From an uncultured Curvibacter sp. (GTDB taxonomy: Bacteria > Pseudomonadota > Gammaproteobacteria > Burkholderiales > Burkholderiaceae_C), in assembly GCA_903834975.1 (NCBI GenBank), contig CAILKX010000080.1:1-33694 (forward strand): 33,694 bases of DNA. The letters are read 5' to 3'. Below are positions 16,070 to 24,447 of this stretch, in pieces. The notes beneath the pieces were generated by a model. It searched no databases and was not told where the DNA came from. It saw only the letters and a list, made by a program, of their open reading frames with translations. Position numbers and translations under genes: made by a program. How positions within the stretch are numbered: the stretch's first letter is position 1; each line of letters opens with the position of its first letter.

Positions 16070-16342
16070 TTGGCCATACATAAGAACTTGAAAATCAAAA
16101 AATGTCTATTCCCAGACTTAAAGTGCAATGTATTTCCTAGGGTGCGATGAGGTAATGCGCGGATTTTTTCAACGTTAACTTGCTAGAAATTGGTACTATT
16201 TTTTTAACATCATTTAAACACTAACATTAAACGAGAGATCACTGAACAATGTATGTTGTGTTGTGCACATATGCCGTTAGCTTCATGAGTCTTGCTAAGT
16301 CACCGCGACTAGTTGGGCCTGCAAACAAAGTAGTCGCAGGTT

Positions 16343-17725
16343 TTATGAAGCTCTGTTTCGCGCCGTCTTGAGCCGCTGTTCAAAGTCTTCCACGAGTTCG
16401 GGACTCTGAGCTACCAATGGCATGACAAATCCCGTGCTCATTTGCACCAAGTTCATGATGTTGCTGTTAGCCATCTGGGCTTCCATGATGGCCTTGATTT
16501 TGGCTTGGTTGCTGGAGGCGTTTGGATCTACTTCGCCAGCAAATTGACGAGCCTTCATGAGCGGCGTCAAGTGGCTGTAGTGCTTGGTAATCATCAAAAC
16601 GCTGGTTCCCATTTGCTCAGCCAAGTCGTGAATGGGAATGCCCTCTAGCAAGCGCTGTGTGGCGTAGTAGTGCCTCAAGCTATAGAGGCTTCTTTCTTTG
16701 CCTGTTACAGGGCAATTTAAAAGCTCTGTCGCCTCCAATAACTGACGGAAAGGGTTATTCCAGCTATCAGGAATTGATCCGTCCCTTAATCGGAATAATC
16801 TTTTAGCAGGCTTAGCCTTCAAGACTTCCTGCAAGGACTGCCCTTGAAAATCTGGCATCAACTGACGCAAACTCTCCAACAATAGCCAGCAGCTGTTGTG
16901 AGCCACAAAGTTACGAGCACCACGCTTGCCTCGTTGTAAGCGGAAATGAAGTACAGGCTGGTTGTCACGAATCTCCACATCAATGTGTCGCCACTCCAAG
17001 TACTCAGCCTCTGTGCCAGCCCGCATGCCAGTAGCGGCCATGAAGGGCACATAGATAGCAAGCAACTCGCGAATCATTCTTGTCCGACTCGTACGCCCAT
17101 TCTCAATGAAAGAGGGCATCGCCAAAATTAGATTCTCTAATTCTTCGTGGCTGAACTCGGACCGTCTGTCACTTTCTGTTCCGGTGTTCTTCAAGCTCGG
17201 GCGTTGATAGTCCGTCATGTACCCACGCGCAATGGCCTCGTCAAGCACTAAGTTCATAGCAGCGTTGTGGTTGTTCTGAGCCGAGCCTGACAACTCTCTA
17301 CCCACCTTCTCAGTGCGCCAGCGGTGAAACTCGGAAATCGTTGAAGGTTTGATGCTGTCTACATTGAAAGAAGCATAGAAAGGGATCAGATAGAGTTTGA
17401 TAGCAGACACATAGTCTCGAGCTGTAGGCTTTGCTGTGCCAGCCTTTATCTCTGCTTCCAAGCGCTGAAGCACTAATTGGGCTACAGGCTTGAATTTGCG
17501 GGAGATAACAGGGCGGCCTTCTTCCATATCAAACACAGCCTTCATGTACATGCGCTCTGCGACTGCGATAGCTTTGTCCAAGTCGTCGGTGTTTGAGGCT
17601 CGGCGAAACCAAGTCTTAATGCCGTCTAACTTGTAGTGGACTTGCCACTTTTTAGAGTCGTCTCTGCGCACCAAGCGAATCCGCTCGGGCTTCACAACGT
17701 GGGTATTGGTTCCTACTATCCGCAT
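16343..17725 (-). CDS. Tyrosine recombinase (integrase)
   Basis: A 460-residue site-specific recombinase. It has an N-terminal arm-binding-like region, then a core-binding domain (about 80-185), then the catalytic domain with GMRAGTE (R235), LYSLRHYYAT (R351, H352) and KHYSHL (nucleophile Y383). The HxxR His is replaced by Tyr, as in other ICE and island integrases. The start at 17725 is preferred: a longer frame starting at 17821 would begin inside the tRNA terminator. AGG stands five bases before this ATG. The gene sits just inside the tRNA-Asn 3' end and is transcribed away from it, which marks this end of the island. It is full length and looks active. Confidence 0.93.
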   Translation of the reverse strand: MRIVGTNTHVVKPERIRLVRRDDSKKWQVHYKLDGIKTWFRRASNTDDLDKAIAVAERMYMKAVFDMEEGRPVISRKFKPVAQLVLQRLEAEIKAGTAKPTARDYVSAIKLYLIPFYASFNVDSIKPSTISEFHRWRTEKVGRELSGSAQNNHNAAMNLVLDEAIARGYMTDYQRPSLKNTGTESDRRSEFSHEELENLILAMPSFIENGRTSRTRMIRELLAIYVPFMAATGMRAGTEAEYLEWRHIDVEIRDNQPVLHFRLQRGKRGARNFVAHNSCWLLLESLRQLMPDFQGQSLQEVLKAKPAKRLFRLRDGSIPDSWNNPFRQLLEATELLNCPVTGKERSLYSLRHYYATQRLLEGIPIHDLAEQMGTSVLMITKHYSHLTPLMKARQFAGEVDPNASSNQAKIKAIMEAQMANSNIMNLVQMSTGFVMPLVAQSPELVEDFEQRLKTARNRAS

Positions 17726-17781
17726 AGTGCCTAATTTATAGTCAATTAGGGCGTTCGTCAACCAGGAGACTACGGTTGAAA

Positions 17782-17801
17782 CGTGTAATAACCGTGTAAT
17801 T
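17782..17801. repeat. Tandem CGTGTAAT repeats near attachment site
   Basis: CGTGTAATA (17782-17790) and CGTGTAATT (17793-17801) are direct repeats 11 bp apart, one helical turn. They lie between the integrase and the tRNA. A similar pair lies on the other side of the tRNA at 18256-18276. Candidate arm-type integrase binding sites. Confidence 0.45.
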
Positions 17802-17813
17802 AAAGTAGAAAAT

Positions 17814-17841
17814 AAAAACAACGACCTAAGTCGTTGTTTTT
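17814..17841 (-). terminator. Terminator of tRNA-Asn
   Basis: A perfect 12-pair stem (aaaaacaacgac with gtcgttgttttt) encloses the loop CTAA. It lies 11 bases beyond the tRNA CCA end and has T-rich flanks on both strands. It would end the leftward tRNA transcript and so insulate the integrase gene from it. Confidence 0.85.
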
Positions 17842-17852
17842 AAACACTAATT

Positions 17853-17928
17853 TGGCTCCTCGACCTGGGCTCGAACCAGGGACCTACGGATTAACAGTCC
17901 GGCGCTCTACCGACTGAGCTATCGAGGA
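17853..17928 (-). tRNA. tRNA-Asn(GTT)
   Basis: A 76-base complete cloverleaf read leftwards. The acceptor arms are TCCTCGA and TCGAGGA with discriminator G and an encoded CCA. The D arm carries GCTC and GAGC. The anticodon loop is CTGTTAA with anticodon GTT at 17895-17893. The T loop is TTCGAGC between CCTGG and CCAGG. The intact gene borders the integrase, so its 3' half is the probable attachment site of the island. I did not see a second copy of the 3' end elsewhere in the window. Confidence 0.97.
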
Positions 17929-18573
17929 ATGTGTGCGGTACATGGCAGGGGTTGCACCCTGCGAAGCCGCAAATTATAGCAGTACTTTTGCTACTTTATT
18001 CTAAATTTTCAACGTTTTTTTGGATGGCTTGTGTGACAAGTGTTTGAAAAGGTGAACTTAAGAAAAAGAATTTTTTGATAGGGCAGGACTGAAGAGCTCG
18101 CGTCGTTTGGCTTCTCAAAGGTGGGCTTACTTTAGCTAAGACTATTCGACTAATGTGCTCAAAATTTGAGCAAAGTTAGATGGTAGGTCGGTTGATGTCC
18201 GATTTTCTTAAAAAATTCCCTTTGAAAACAATTGGTTGGGTGATTTTGGAAAAATCGTGTATTAAAACGTGTAATAAAAAGTGGAGTTTCATAAATCAAC
18301 TGGATCGGATTTTTGAGTCAGATGGAGCCTGACGAGATGATTTTTGTCGAAGTTTTTTTGCATGAAACTGGTCGACTTAAATTTTTTTGCTTTCGCGCAC
18401 TCTGAATTTTGTAGGGTCCAAGAGAACCGTGGCCCAAAAAAAACTGGAAATTTTTACAAAATTTTCTATGCAGCATCAAGAGAGCACCCAAAATGATTAG
18501 CCAAATTTACATTGGCCTCACAGTTACAAATTTCTTAACCCAAACTGCCTCGTTGCTGTGATGTTGAAAGCTT
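17929..18573. other. AT-rich gene-free stretch right of tRNA-Asn
   Basis: 645 bases without a supported gene. The part next to the tRNA should hold its promoter. A second pair of CGTGTAAT-like repeats lies at 18256-18276. The rest has many A- and T-runs and no convincing hairpin with a T-tail. It could be a scar of an earlier insertion at the tRNA. Confidence 0.5.
18256..18276. repeat. Second pair of CGTGTAAT-like repeats
   Basis: CGTGTATTA (18256-18264) and CGTGTAATA (18268-18276) are direct repeats 12 bp apart. The second copy matches the unit at 17782-17790 exactly. They lie about 330 bp beyond the tRNA on the side opposite the integrase. Confidence 0.45.
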
Positions 18574-19473
18574 CTAACTTGTCAACAGTTTCGCGCCAAC
18601 AGAGACAGCAGCAGTTCGGGTCTCTACCCCGAGTTTTTCGTAAATGTGCTCCAAATGTTTGTTAACCGTTCTTGGGCTCATTCCTAAAATGTCACCAATG
18701 TCTTTGTTGGTTTTACCCTTGGCAACCCAAGACAGTACCTCGGTCTCTCTGTTTGTCAGAGTTGTTGAAATTAATTGAGGACTGCTTCGATTGGAAGCCG
18801 ATTCCACACGCAAAAGCAACATGGTTTCACTCAGACCATTTTCCCCCAGCAGTTGAGCATGCAATTGTTGACCTGTTGGTGTTTGGAAAGTTTGAGACTT
18901 TTTTTCTAAGGTCTCGATCAACCAGTCAAGCTTGGGCTGAGTTTGATTCGCGCCAGGAAAGAAGGCCTCTAGCCATTGACTTGATTGCGGTGACTGCCAA
19001 GCAATTTGGCCGAAATTGTCTAGCACCACGACGCCCAAGCCTGCAATATCGATGGCTTGTCTCGCTTGCCGGACTACTTGCGCGTTCTTGAGGTGTGTTG
19101 CTAATCGAGCAAGCACTTCAGGGATCCGTAGTGGCTTGACCACGTAGTCAACGCCGCCACTGGCAAAGCCTTCCACAATTTGATCTGACTCAGACAAACC
19201 GGTCATGAAAATAATAGGAACATGAGACCAATGCGGGGTGGCTTTTAGTTGTCTGCACAACTCAAAACCACTTAATCCTGGCATGATGGCATCTAACAAA
19301 ACCCCATCTGGGACGGTAATCTCAAATCGGGCAATGGCCTCTATTGCGTCCTGAGCAATGATGACGGTGTAGCCTTCTTCAGTAAGAGCGTCGCAGAGAA
19401 TTTTCAGAGTGTCTATGGCATCGTCCACTACCAAAATAACACGGCGTGGGTCAGGGCGAATTAATTGATTCAT
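18574..19473 (-). CDS. LuxR/NarL-type response regulator
   Basis: A 299-residue regulator. The receiver domain (about 11-130) has the acidic pair D17-D18, phospho-acceptor D61 in LLDAIMPG, the T91 region and K113 in VVKPLR. A middle region (about 135-225) has a degenerate PAS-like look (VVVLDNFGQIAWQSP). The C-terminal LuxR helix-turn-helix (about 236-295) reads LTNRETEVLSWVAKGKTNKDI and then SPRTVNKHLEHIYEKLGV. Its ATG overlaps the stop of the sensor kinase gene (ATGA), so the two form a cognate pair. It probably acts on the divergent amide-uptake operon, where two palindromes are found. That target is inferred from position. Confidence 0.92.
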   Translation of the reverse strand: MNQLIRPDPRRVILVVDDAIDTLKILCDALTEEGYTVIIAQDAIEAIARFEITVPDGVLLDAIMPGLSGFELCRQLKATPHWSHVPIIFMTGLSESDQIVEGFASGGVDYVVKPLRIPEVLARLATHLKNAQVVRQARQAIDIAGLGVVVLDNFGQIAWQSPQSSQWLEAFFPGANQTQPKLDWLIETLEKKSQTFQTPTGQQLHAQLLGENGLSETMLLLRVESASNRSSPQLISTTLTNRETEVLSWVAKGKTNKDIGDILGMSPRTVNKHLEHIYEKLGVETRTAAVSVGAKLLTS

Positions 19474-22400
19474 TCTTCAACTTCTCGCAATAAGTTCTTC
19501 AAGCCTTCAAAGTCGTAGGAGTCAGCGATTTTTTGTAGGTGATTGAGGGTCTGTGCATGATCAGGAAGAGCGACACGTGCCTCACGCAGTCTTTGATGAA
19601 GTCGTCCGCCTTGTCCTTGGCTGGCAAATCGAAGCAAATCTTCCCTTAAATCTTCAGGTAATTTGGTAATGGTTTCAGTCACCCGCGAAATGGGATCTAA
19701 ATTAGTAGATTGGTCAGACGAGACTGAGGGAGTGAGCGAGGCCCTTTTGGGACTGTTGTCTCGAATCCATTCAATTTCTAGTCCACGCTCCAAGGCACTC
19801 AAAAGTTCAGATTCTGAAGTGGGCTTCCCCACAAAGCCTTGGCAATGTAGGCTTTCCAGTTCATCAGATCGTTTGTCAAAGAGGTTGGCCGAAACAATGA
19901 TCACCGGCAACTCTGCAGAAGAAAATTTCAGTCTGATGCGAGCCAGCGTTTCCCATCCATCCAGTTCATCCATAGTCAGGTCCAGTAAAACTGCATCTGG
20001 CTTTTTCTGAGCTAGGATTTCTAAACACTCGCTTCCGCTTGCTGCCTCCATGATTGAAAATCCCAGTGGCAACAACATAGCCGCCAAAAGTTGGCGTTGA
20101 ATCGGCTCATCATCAACCAACAGCAAGACCCGTTTAGGGGCCAAGTAACCAATCACTTGCCGAAGCGCATTTTGATGTTGGACTTCCCAATTCGCCGGTT
20201 CTGATGTCTCAGGTAAATAAAGTCGGATAGTGAAAACGCTGCCCTCGCCGGGGATACTTCTGACCTTCAGATCTCCCCCCATGAGTTGAACCAAAAGCAG
20301 TGTGATGGTCAGCCCAAGCCCCGTTCCAGTGTTGTTGTTTTTTCTTCCGGTGCTGCCTCGTTCGAAAGGAAGAAAAATTCTTTCTAAGTCCTGCGGAGCA
20401 ATCCCTGCACCCGAGTCGAATACCTCCAGACTGGTCACATGTTGCGTAAAGTCAATATGCAAGCCAACTTGGCCTTTGTTTGTGAAGCGAATGGCATTTG
20501 TCAGTAAATTGATCAAAACTTGACGCAACCATTTCGCATCTGCAGTAACCCAATGGGGCATCTTTCCAGTTACTTTGGTGATGAATTGGAGCCCCTTGAC
20601 TTGTGCTTGAGGACTCATCATTTGTTCAATGTCCGCAATGAATTGGGACAAAGGCAGCACGGACTTGTCAAGGCGTAAACGGCCGGCTTCAATACGAGCC
20701 AGTTCCAGAGAATCGTCGATCAAATCTTGCATGTGACGACCACTATTTTGGACGGTCGTAAGGGTCTCTCTTGCCCAAGTGTCGATAGATGAACTTTTTA
20801 ACAAAATTTGCGTGTAACCCAACATCGTATTCAACGGAGAGCGAAGTTCATGACTCATGCCCGCCACATAGCGGGTCTTGGCGCGATTGGCAGCATCAGC
20901 AGCATCTTTGGCTTTTTGGAGCTCGAGGTCGGTTTTTTTCCTGGCCTCAATTTCTTTCAAAAGCAGTTGGGTTTGTCTCTCAGATTCATCTTGAGCGATG
21001 CGACGGCTTTCATGTGTCAGGATGATCCACCAAGCGCCAACTGAGGCCATTAAGCACATTAAGGCAAAAGCCTTCAACATTGGTCCAGACAAAATCACGG
21101 CGGATGTCTTGGCACTTTCTTCTACAAAAACCACCATCATCAGACAAGCAATAACGGCGCACAAAGAAAAGGTAACTCCCAAGTATTGGGCGACTCTGAA
21201 ATTTACTTTTATAAGCCAGTTGTTGGGCAATATTTTTTGCATCAAACTTCTGAGTTGTGCAGAGCCTTGCGAATTGGTTTTACATCGATCGTGGCAGCGT
21301 GTTTCAAGCGAGCAGCACAAGGAGCAAATGGGCGCTGCATAAGCGGGGCAACTGGCCATGTCTTCGGCCTCAAATTGGTTTTCGCAAACAGCACACCTCA
21401 CCACACTTCCTGGCTTAAAACTGTCGTCATGCGCTCGCGCTATGTAGAATTTTCCTTGCGTCAATAAGGCCGCTAAAGGGGACACAAGCAAAGCCACCAC
21501 CAAGGCAATAACGGGTGAGAAAGCGGCAGATATCTCCCCAAAAAATCCGAAATAACCCAGCACTCCTGCAAGTGCCCCAAAGACCATCGATGCCAAACCG
21601 ACTGGGTTGAAGTCGAACAAATAGGCCCGTCTGAATTCAATGCCCTTTGGGCTGAGCCCCAGTGGTTTGTTGATGACAAGGTCTGCGACTAATGCCCCCA
21701 CCCAGGCTATGGCCACATTGCTATAGACGGCAAGCACCTTTTCAAGTGCTGAAAAAACGCCCAAAAGCATCAGCAAAAGTGCAATCGCCACATTGAACAC
21801 CAACCACACTACACGGCCAGGGTGACTACGGGTGACGCGAGCAAAAAAGTTAGACCATGCTAAGGAGCCCGCATAGGCGTTGGTCACATTGATTTTGATT
21901 TGAGAAATCACCACAAAAATAAAGGTCACTAAAACGGCTATTCCGGGTTTTCCTATGACTTGATGAAAGCCTGCCAAATACATTTGTGTTGGTTCGGTGG
22001 CTCGTGCAGGGTCGACTTCATATTGGAGCGCTCCAAAGGCCAGGAATGCTCCAGCTGCCATCTTGAGGACGCCCATCAAAGCCCAGCCTGGACCAGCAGC
22101 GATAACGGCAGACCACCATCGAATTTTGTTGGCGCTTGTTCTTTCAGGCATGAAGCGCAAGAAGTCCACTTGCTCACCAATCTGCACAACTAAAGAAAAC
22201 CCTACCGCACTGGCAGAGCCAAACATCAACCAAGAAAAGTGGCTGGAACCGCTCCGAAAACCTGATAATTCGGTGAACTCTGCATACAACTCTGGGCGGT
22301 TCAAAGCGATCCAAACAAAAGGCGCAAACAACATCAAAAGCCACGGAATTTGCGTCCAAGCTTGCAATTTGGAGATCAAGGTGATGCCCTTCATGGCAAT

Positions 22401-22898
22401 GGGAATCACGACTAATGAACTCAAGATGTAGCAAACCGGCAGCGGCCAAGGCACTACCAGCTGTAAAGCCAGGGCCAAAATAGCCGCCTCCAGCGCAAAA
22501 AATATAAACGTGAAAACCGCATAAATCAGAGAGGTGATGGTTGAGCCCAAGTAGCCAAAACCAGCGCCTCGTGTCAATAAGTCCAAATCCAAGCCAAAGG
22601 TAGCCGCGTAGTAGGCAATTGGGAAACTGGTCAAGAAAATCACCAAGCCTAAAAGGGCGATTGCCCACATGGCGTTGCTGAAGCCGTAGTTCATGGCCAT
22701 GGCTCCTCCGATGGCCTCTAAGGCCAAAAAAGAGAGCGACCCAAAGGCCGTACTCGCCACCCGCCACTCAGGCCATTTCCTGAAGTTTTTAGGAGTGAAG
22801 CGCAGTGCGTAGTCTTCCATGGTTTCGTCAGCGACCCAAGCGTTGTAGTCGCGGCGAACCCGAAAAATAGTTTGCGTTCCAGCGGGGATATTTTTCAT
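19470..22898 (-). CDS. NCS1 permease-histidine kinase-receiver fusion sensor
   Basis: 1142 residues. Residues about 20-485 are a multi-spanning NCS1-like (purine/cytosine/allantoin permease family) domain. Next comes a Cys-rich segment (C502, C505, C517, C525, C528, C529, C535, C539) that could bind a metal, then two more membrane helices (about 570-592 and 606-627) and a coiled linker. The kinase core has H683 in MSHELRSPLN, N797-x3-N801, D828-x-G in the ATP lid region and a GTGLGLTI box. A receiver follows with D929-D930, D973 in LLDLTMDE and K1025. The tail (1075-1142) is helical with no phosphotransfer His motif. The architecture recalls CbrA-type sensors, where a transporter domain serves as the input. 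The likely signal is a nitrogen compound, inferred from the divergent amide operon. It is coupled to the response regulator gene. Confidence 0.9.
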   Translation of the reverse strand: MKNIPAGTQTIFRVRRDYNAWVADETMEDYALRFTPKNFRKWPEWRVASTAFGSLSFLALEAIGGAMAMNYGFSNAMWAIALLGLVIFLTSFPIAYYAATFGLDLDLLTRGAGFGYLGSTITSLIYAVFTFIFFALEAAILALALQLVVPWPLPVCYILSSLVVIPIAMKGITLISKLQAWTQIPWLLMLFAPFVWIALNRPELYAEFTELSGFRSGSSHFSWLMFGSASAVGFSLVVQIGEQVDFLRFMPERTSANKIRWWSAVIAAGPGWALMGVLKMAAGAFLAFGALQYEVDPARATEPTQMYLAGFHQVIGKPGIAVLVTFIFVVISQIKINVTNAYAGSLAWSNFFARVTRSHPGRVVWLVFNVAIALLLMLLGVFSALEKVLAVYSNVAIAWVGALVADLVINKPLGLSPKGIEFRRAYLFDFNPVGLASMVFGALAGVLGYFGFFGEISAAFSPVIALVVALLVSPLAALLTQGKFYIARAHDDSFKPGSVVRCAVCENQFEAEDMASCPAYAAPICSLCCSLETRCHDRCKTNSQGSAQLRSLMQKILPNNWLIKVNFRVAQYLGVTFSLCAVIACLMMVVFVEESAKTSAVILSGPMLKAFALMCLMASVGAWWIILTHESRRIAQDESERQTQLLLKEIEARKKTDLELQKAKDAADAANRAKTRYVAGMSHELRSPLNTMLGYTQILLKSSSIDTWARETLTTVQNSGRHMQDLIDDSLELARIEAGRLRLDKSVLPLSQFIADIEQMMSPQAQVKGLQFITKVTGKMPHWVTADAKWLRQVLINLLTNAIRFTNKGQVGLHIDFTQHVTSLEVFDSGAGIAPQDLERIFLPFERGSTGRKNNNTGTGLGLTITLLLVQLMGGDLKVRSIPGEGSVFTIRLYLPETSEPANWEVQHQNALRQVIGYLAPKRVLLLVDDEPIQRQLLAAMLLPLGFSIMEAASGSECLEILAQKKPDAVLLDLTMDELDGWETLARIRLKFSSAELPVIIVSANLFDKRSDELESLHCQGFVGKPTSESELLSALERGLEIEWIRDNSPKRASLTPSVSSDQSTNLDPISRVTETITKLPEDLREDLLRFASQGQGGRLHQRLREARVALPDHAQTLNHLQKIADSYDFEGLKNLLREVEE

Positions 22899-22964
22899 TT
22901 AAGGCTTTTTTTTCAGGGCAAGAAAAATGTGCGTCGATTTTGAAAGGCTTATGCGTACTTGAAC

Positions 22965-22980
22965 TACGTTAATTGACGTA
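22965..22980. promoter_or_regulatory. Near-palindrome with TACGT/ACGTA arms
   Basis: TACGTTAATTGACGTA is symmetric at every pair except one. It lies in the divergent region between the sensor kinase and the binding-protein gene. TAC/GTA-type symmetric sites suit NarL/FixJ-family regulators, so it is a candidate site for the regulator encoded at 18574-19473. Confidence 0.45.
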
Positions 22981-23019
22981 TCGGTGTTTGTGCGGGTTTT
23001 TCCTAGGATTACTCCAGGT

Positions 23020-23033
23020 CGACAAATTTGTCG
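23020..23033. promoter_or_regulatory. Perfect 14-bp palindrome upstream of urtA-like gene
   Basis: CGACAAATTTGTCG is an exact palindrome centred 52 bp before the binding-protein start codon, near where a promoter or transcription start would be. It is a candidate operator and differs in sequence from the site at 22965-22980, so a second regulator may bind here. Confidence 0.5.
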
Positions 23034-23078
23034 TTCTGAGTCAGTCCACTATCCCTCAACCTAGCTAGGAGTATGCAC

Positions 23079-24344
23079 ATGTCTGAAGAGTTTGATCCCC
23101 TGAATCACCCAGCATCCAATAGCAAAATTAGCCGTCGCTCGATTTTGCAAGCCGTTGGCCTCGCCTCTGTGGCCAGTTTGCCTACATGGTCCTTCGGCCA
23201 AACAACGGCTTCTGTCAACACCACTAAATTGGCTGTGACAGACACCGAAGTCATTGTGGGTCAGTTGCACTCCTCGACCGGCACCATGGCCATTTCAGAA
23301 ACCGGCGCGATTCAAGCCGAGCAACTGGCCATTGACCAAATCAACGCCATGGGTGGTATTTTGGGCCGCAAAATCAAAGTGATCAAAGAAGATGGCGCTT
23401 CAGACTGGCCCACCTTCGCTGAAAAAGCTAAAAAACTCTTGATCAATGACCATTGCGCAGCCGTCTTCGGCTGCTGGACATCGGCTTCCCGCAAAGCCGT
23501 TTTGCCCGTGTTCGAAAAAGAAAACGGTCTGCTCTATTACCCCACCTTCTATGAAGGCCTGGAGCAATCCAAGAACGTGTTCTACACCGGTCAAGAAGCG
23601 ACTCAACAAATTTTGTACAGCTTGGATTGGGCCAAGACCGAGAAAAAGGCCAAGACTTTCTTCTTGGTGGGATCAGACTACATCTGGCCACGCACGTCGA
23701 TGAAGATTGCCCGCAAACACATCGAAAACTTCCAAAAAGGCAGTGTCGTAGGTGAAGAGTACTACCCATTGGGCAGCACCAACTTTGGTTCACTGATGAA
23801 CAAGATTAAGGTTCAAAAGCCTGATTGCATCTTTGTCGCCGTGGTCGGTGGCTCCAACGTGGCTTTCTACAAAGCATTGAAAGCTGCTGGCATTACCGGT
23901 GACAAGCAATTGTTAGTCACTTTAGCTGTGACCGAGGACGAAATGACTGGCGTGGGCGGCGAAAACTTCGCTGGCTTCTACTCATCGATGAAGTACTTCC
24001 AAACTTTGGACAACGACAACAACAAGAAGTTCGTTGCCGCCTTCAAGGCCAAGTACGGCAAAGACGCTGTCATTGGTGACGTGACTCAAGCAGGTTACTT
24101 GGGTCCTTGGTTATGGAAAGCCGCGGTTGAAAAGGCCAAGAGCTTTGATGTGGACAAAGTCGTTGCCGCATCGCCAGACATTGAACTCAAAACAGCGCCT
24201 GAAGGTTACGTCAAGCTGGACGCCAACCACCATTTGTGGAGTAAGTCGCGCATCGCCATGGGCATGCCAGACGGGACCTTCAAGGTCGTCTCTGAGTCGC
24301 CTCAGCTGATCAAACCCGATCCGTTCCCTAAGGGCTATCAATAA
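23079..24344 (+). CDS. urtA: Urea/short-chain amide ABC binding protein
   Basis: A 421-residue periplasmic binding protein of the branched-chain-amino-acid/urea class (Peripla_BP_5, UrtA/FmdD-like). The N-terminus has a twin-arginine motif, SRRSILQAVG, and then a hydrophobic stretch to SFGQ, so Tat export is predicted. VIVGQLHSSTGTMA and LLYYPTFYEGLEQSKN are typical of UrtA-like proteins. The start at 23079 is preferred because AGGAG lies seven bases before it; an ATG at 23073 is too close to that site. Next to formamidase and amidase genes, the ligand is more likely a short amide or urea than an amino acid, as for the Methylophilus FmdD system. A terminator follows the gene. Confidence 0.88.
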   Translation: MSEEFDPLNHPASNSKISRRSILQAVGLASVASLPTWSFGQTTASVNTTKLAVTDTEVIVGQLHSSTGTMAISETGAIQAEQLAIDQINAMGGILGRKIKVIKEDGASDWPTFAEKAKKLLINDHCAAVFGCWTSASRKAVLPVFEKENGLLYYPTFYEGLEQSKNVFYTGQEATQQILYSLDWAKTEKKAKTFFLVGSDYIWPRTSMKIARKHIENFQKGSVVGEEYYPLGSTNFGSLMNKIKVQKPDCIFVAVVGGSNVAFYKALKAAGITGDKQLLVTLAVTEDEMTGVGGENFAGFYSSMKYFQTLDNDNNKKFVAAFKAKYGKDAVIGDVTQAGYLGPWLWKAAVEKAKSFDVDKVVAASPDIELKTAPEGYVKLDANHHLWSKSRIAMGMPDGTFKVVSESPQLIKPDPFPKGYQ

Positions 24345-24352
24345 GCCAGAAC

Positions 24353-24409
24353 GAGGCAATTTTTTGCCTCATGAGGGGTGGGTTGGCAGGTGCATGCCCA
24401 CCCCTTTTT
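24353..24409 (+). terminator. Tandem stem-loops and terminator inside transporter operon
   Basis: The first stem, gaggcaa/ttgcctc, has a TTTT loop (24353-24370). The second is a nine-pair stem, aggggtggg/cccacccct (24374-24405), followed by five T. The second is a strong intrinsic terminator between the binding-protein and permease genes. Partial read-through would give high binding protein and lower permease levels, and the stems would also stabilise the short mRNA. Confidence 0.85.
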
Positions 24410-24447
24410 GAATCGATAAGGCATTGAGACCACCGGGAGTCAAGAGC

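Noticed and set aside
17726-17821. N-terminal extension of the integrase frame to an ATG at 17821
   Set aside because: The added 32 residues start inside the tRNA terminator stem and cross the tandem repeats; the ATG at 17725 gives a normal integrase N-terminus.
1-17852. Second copy of the tRNA-Asn 3' end as the other attachment site
   Set aside because: Searched by eye for the T-arm and acceptor sequence and not found, so the left border is assumed to be outside the window.
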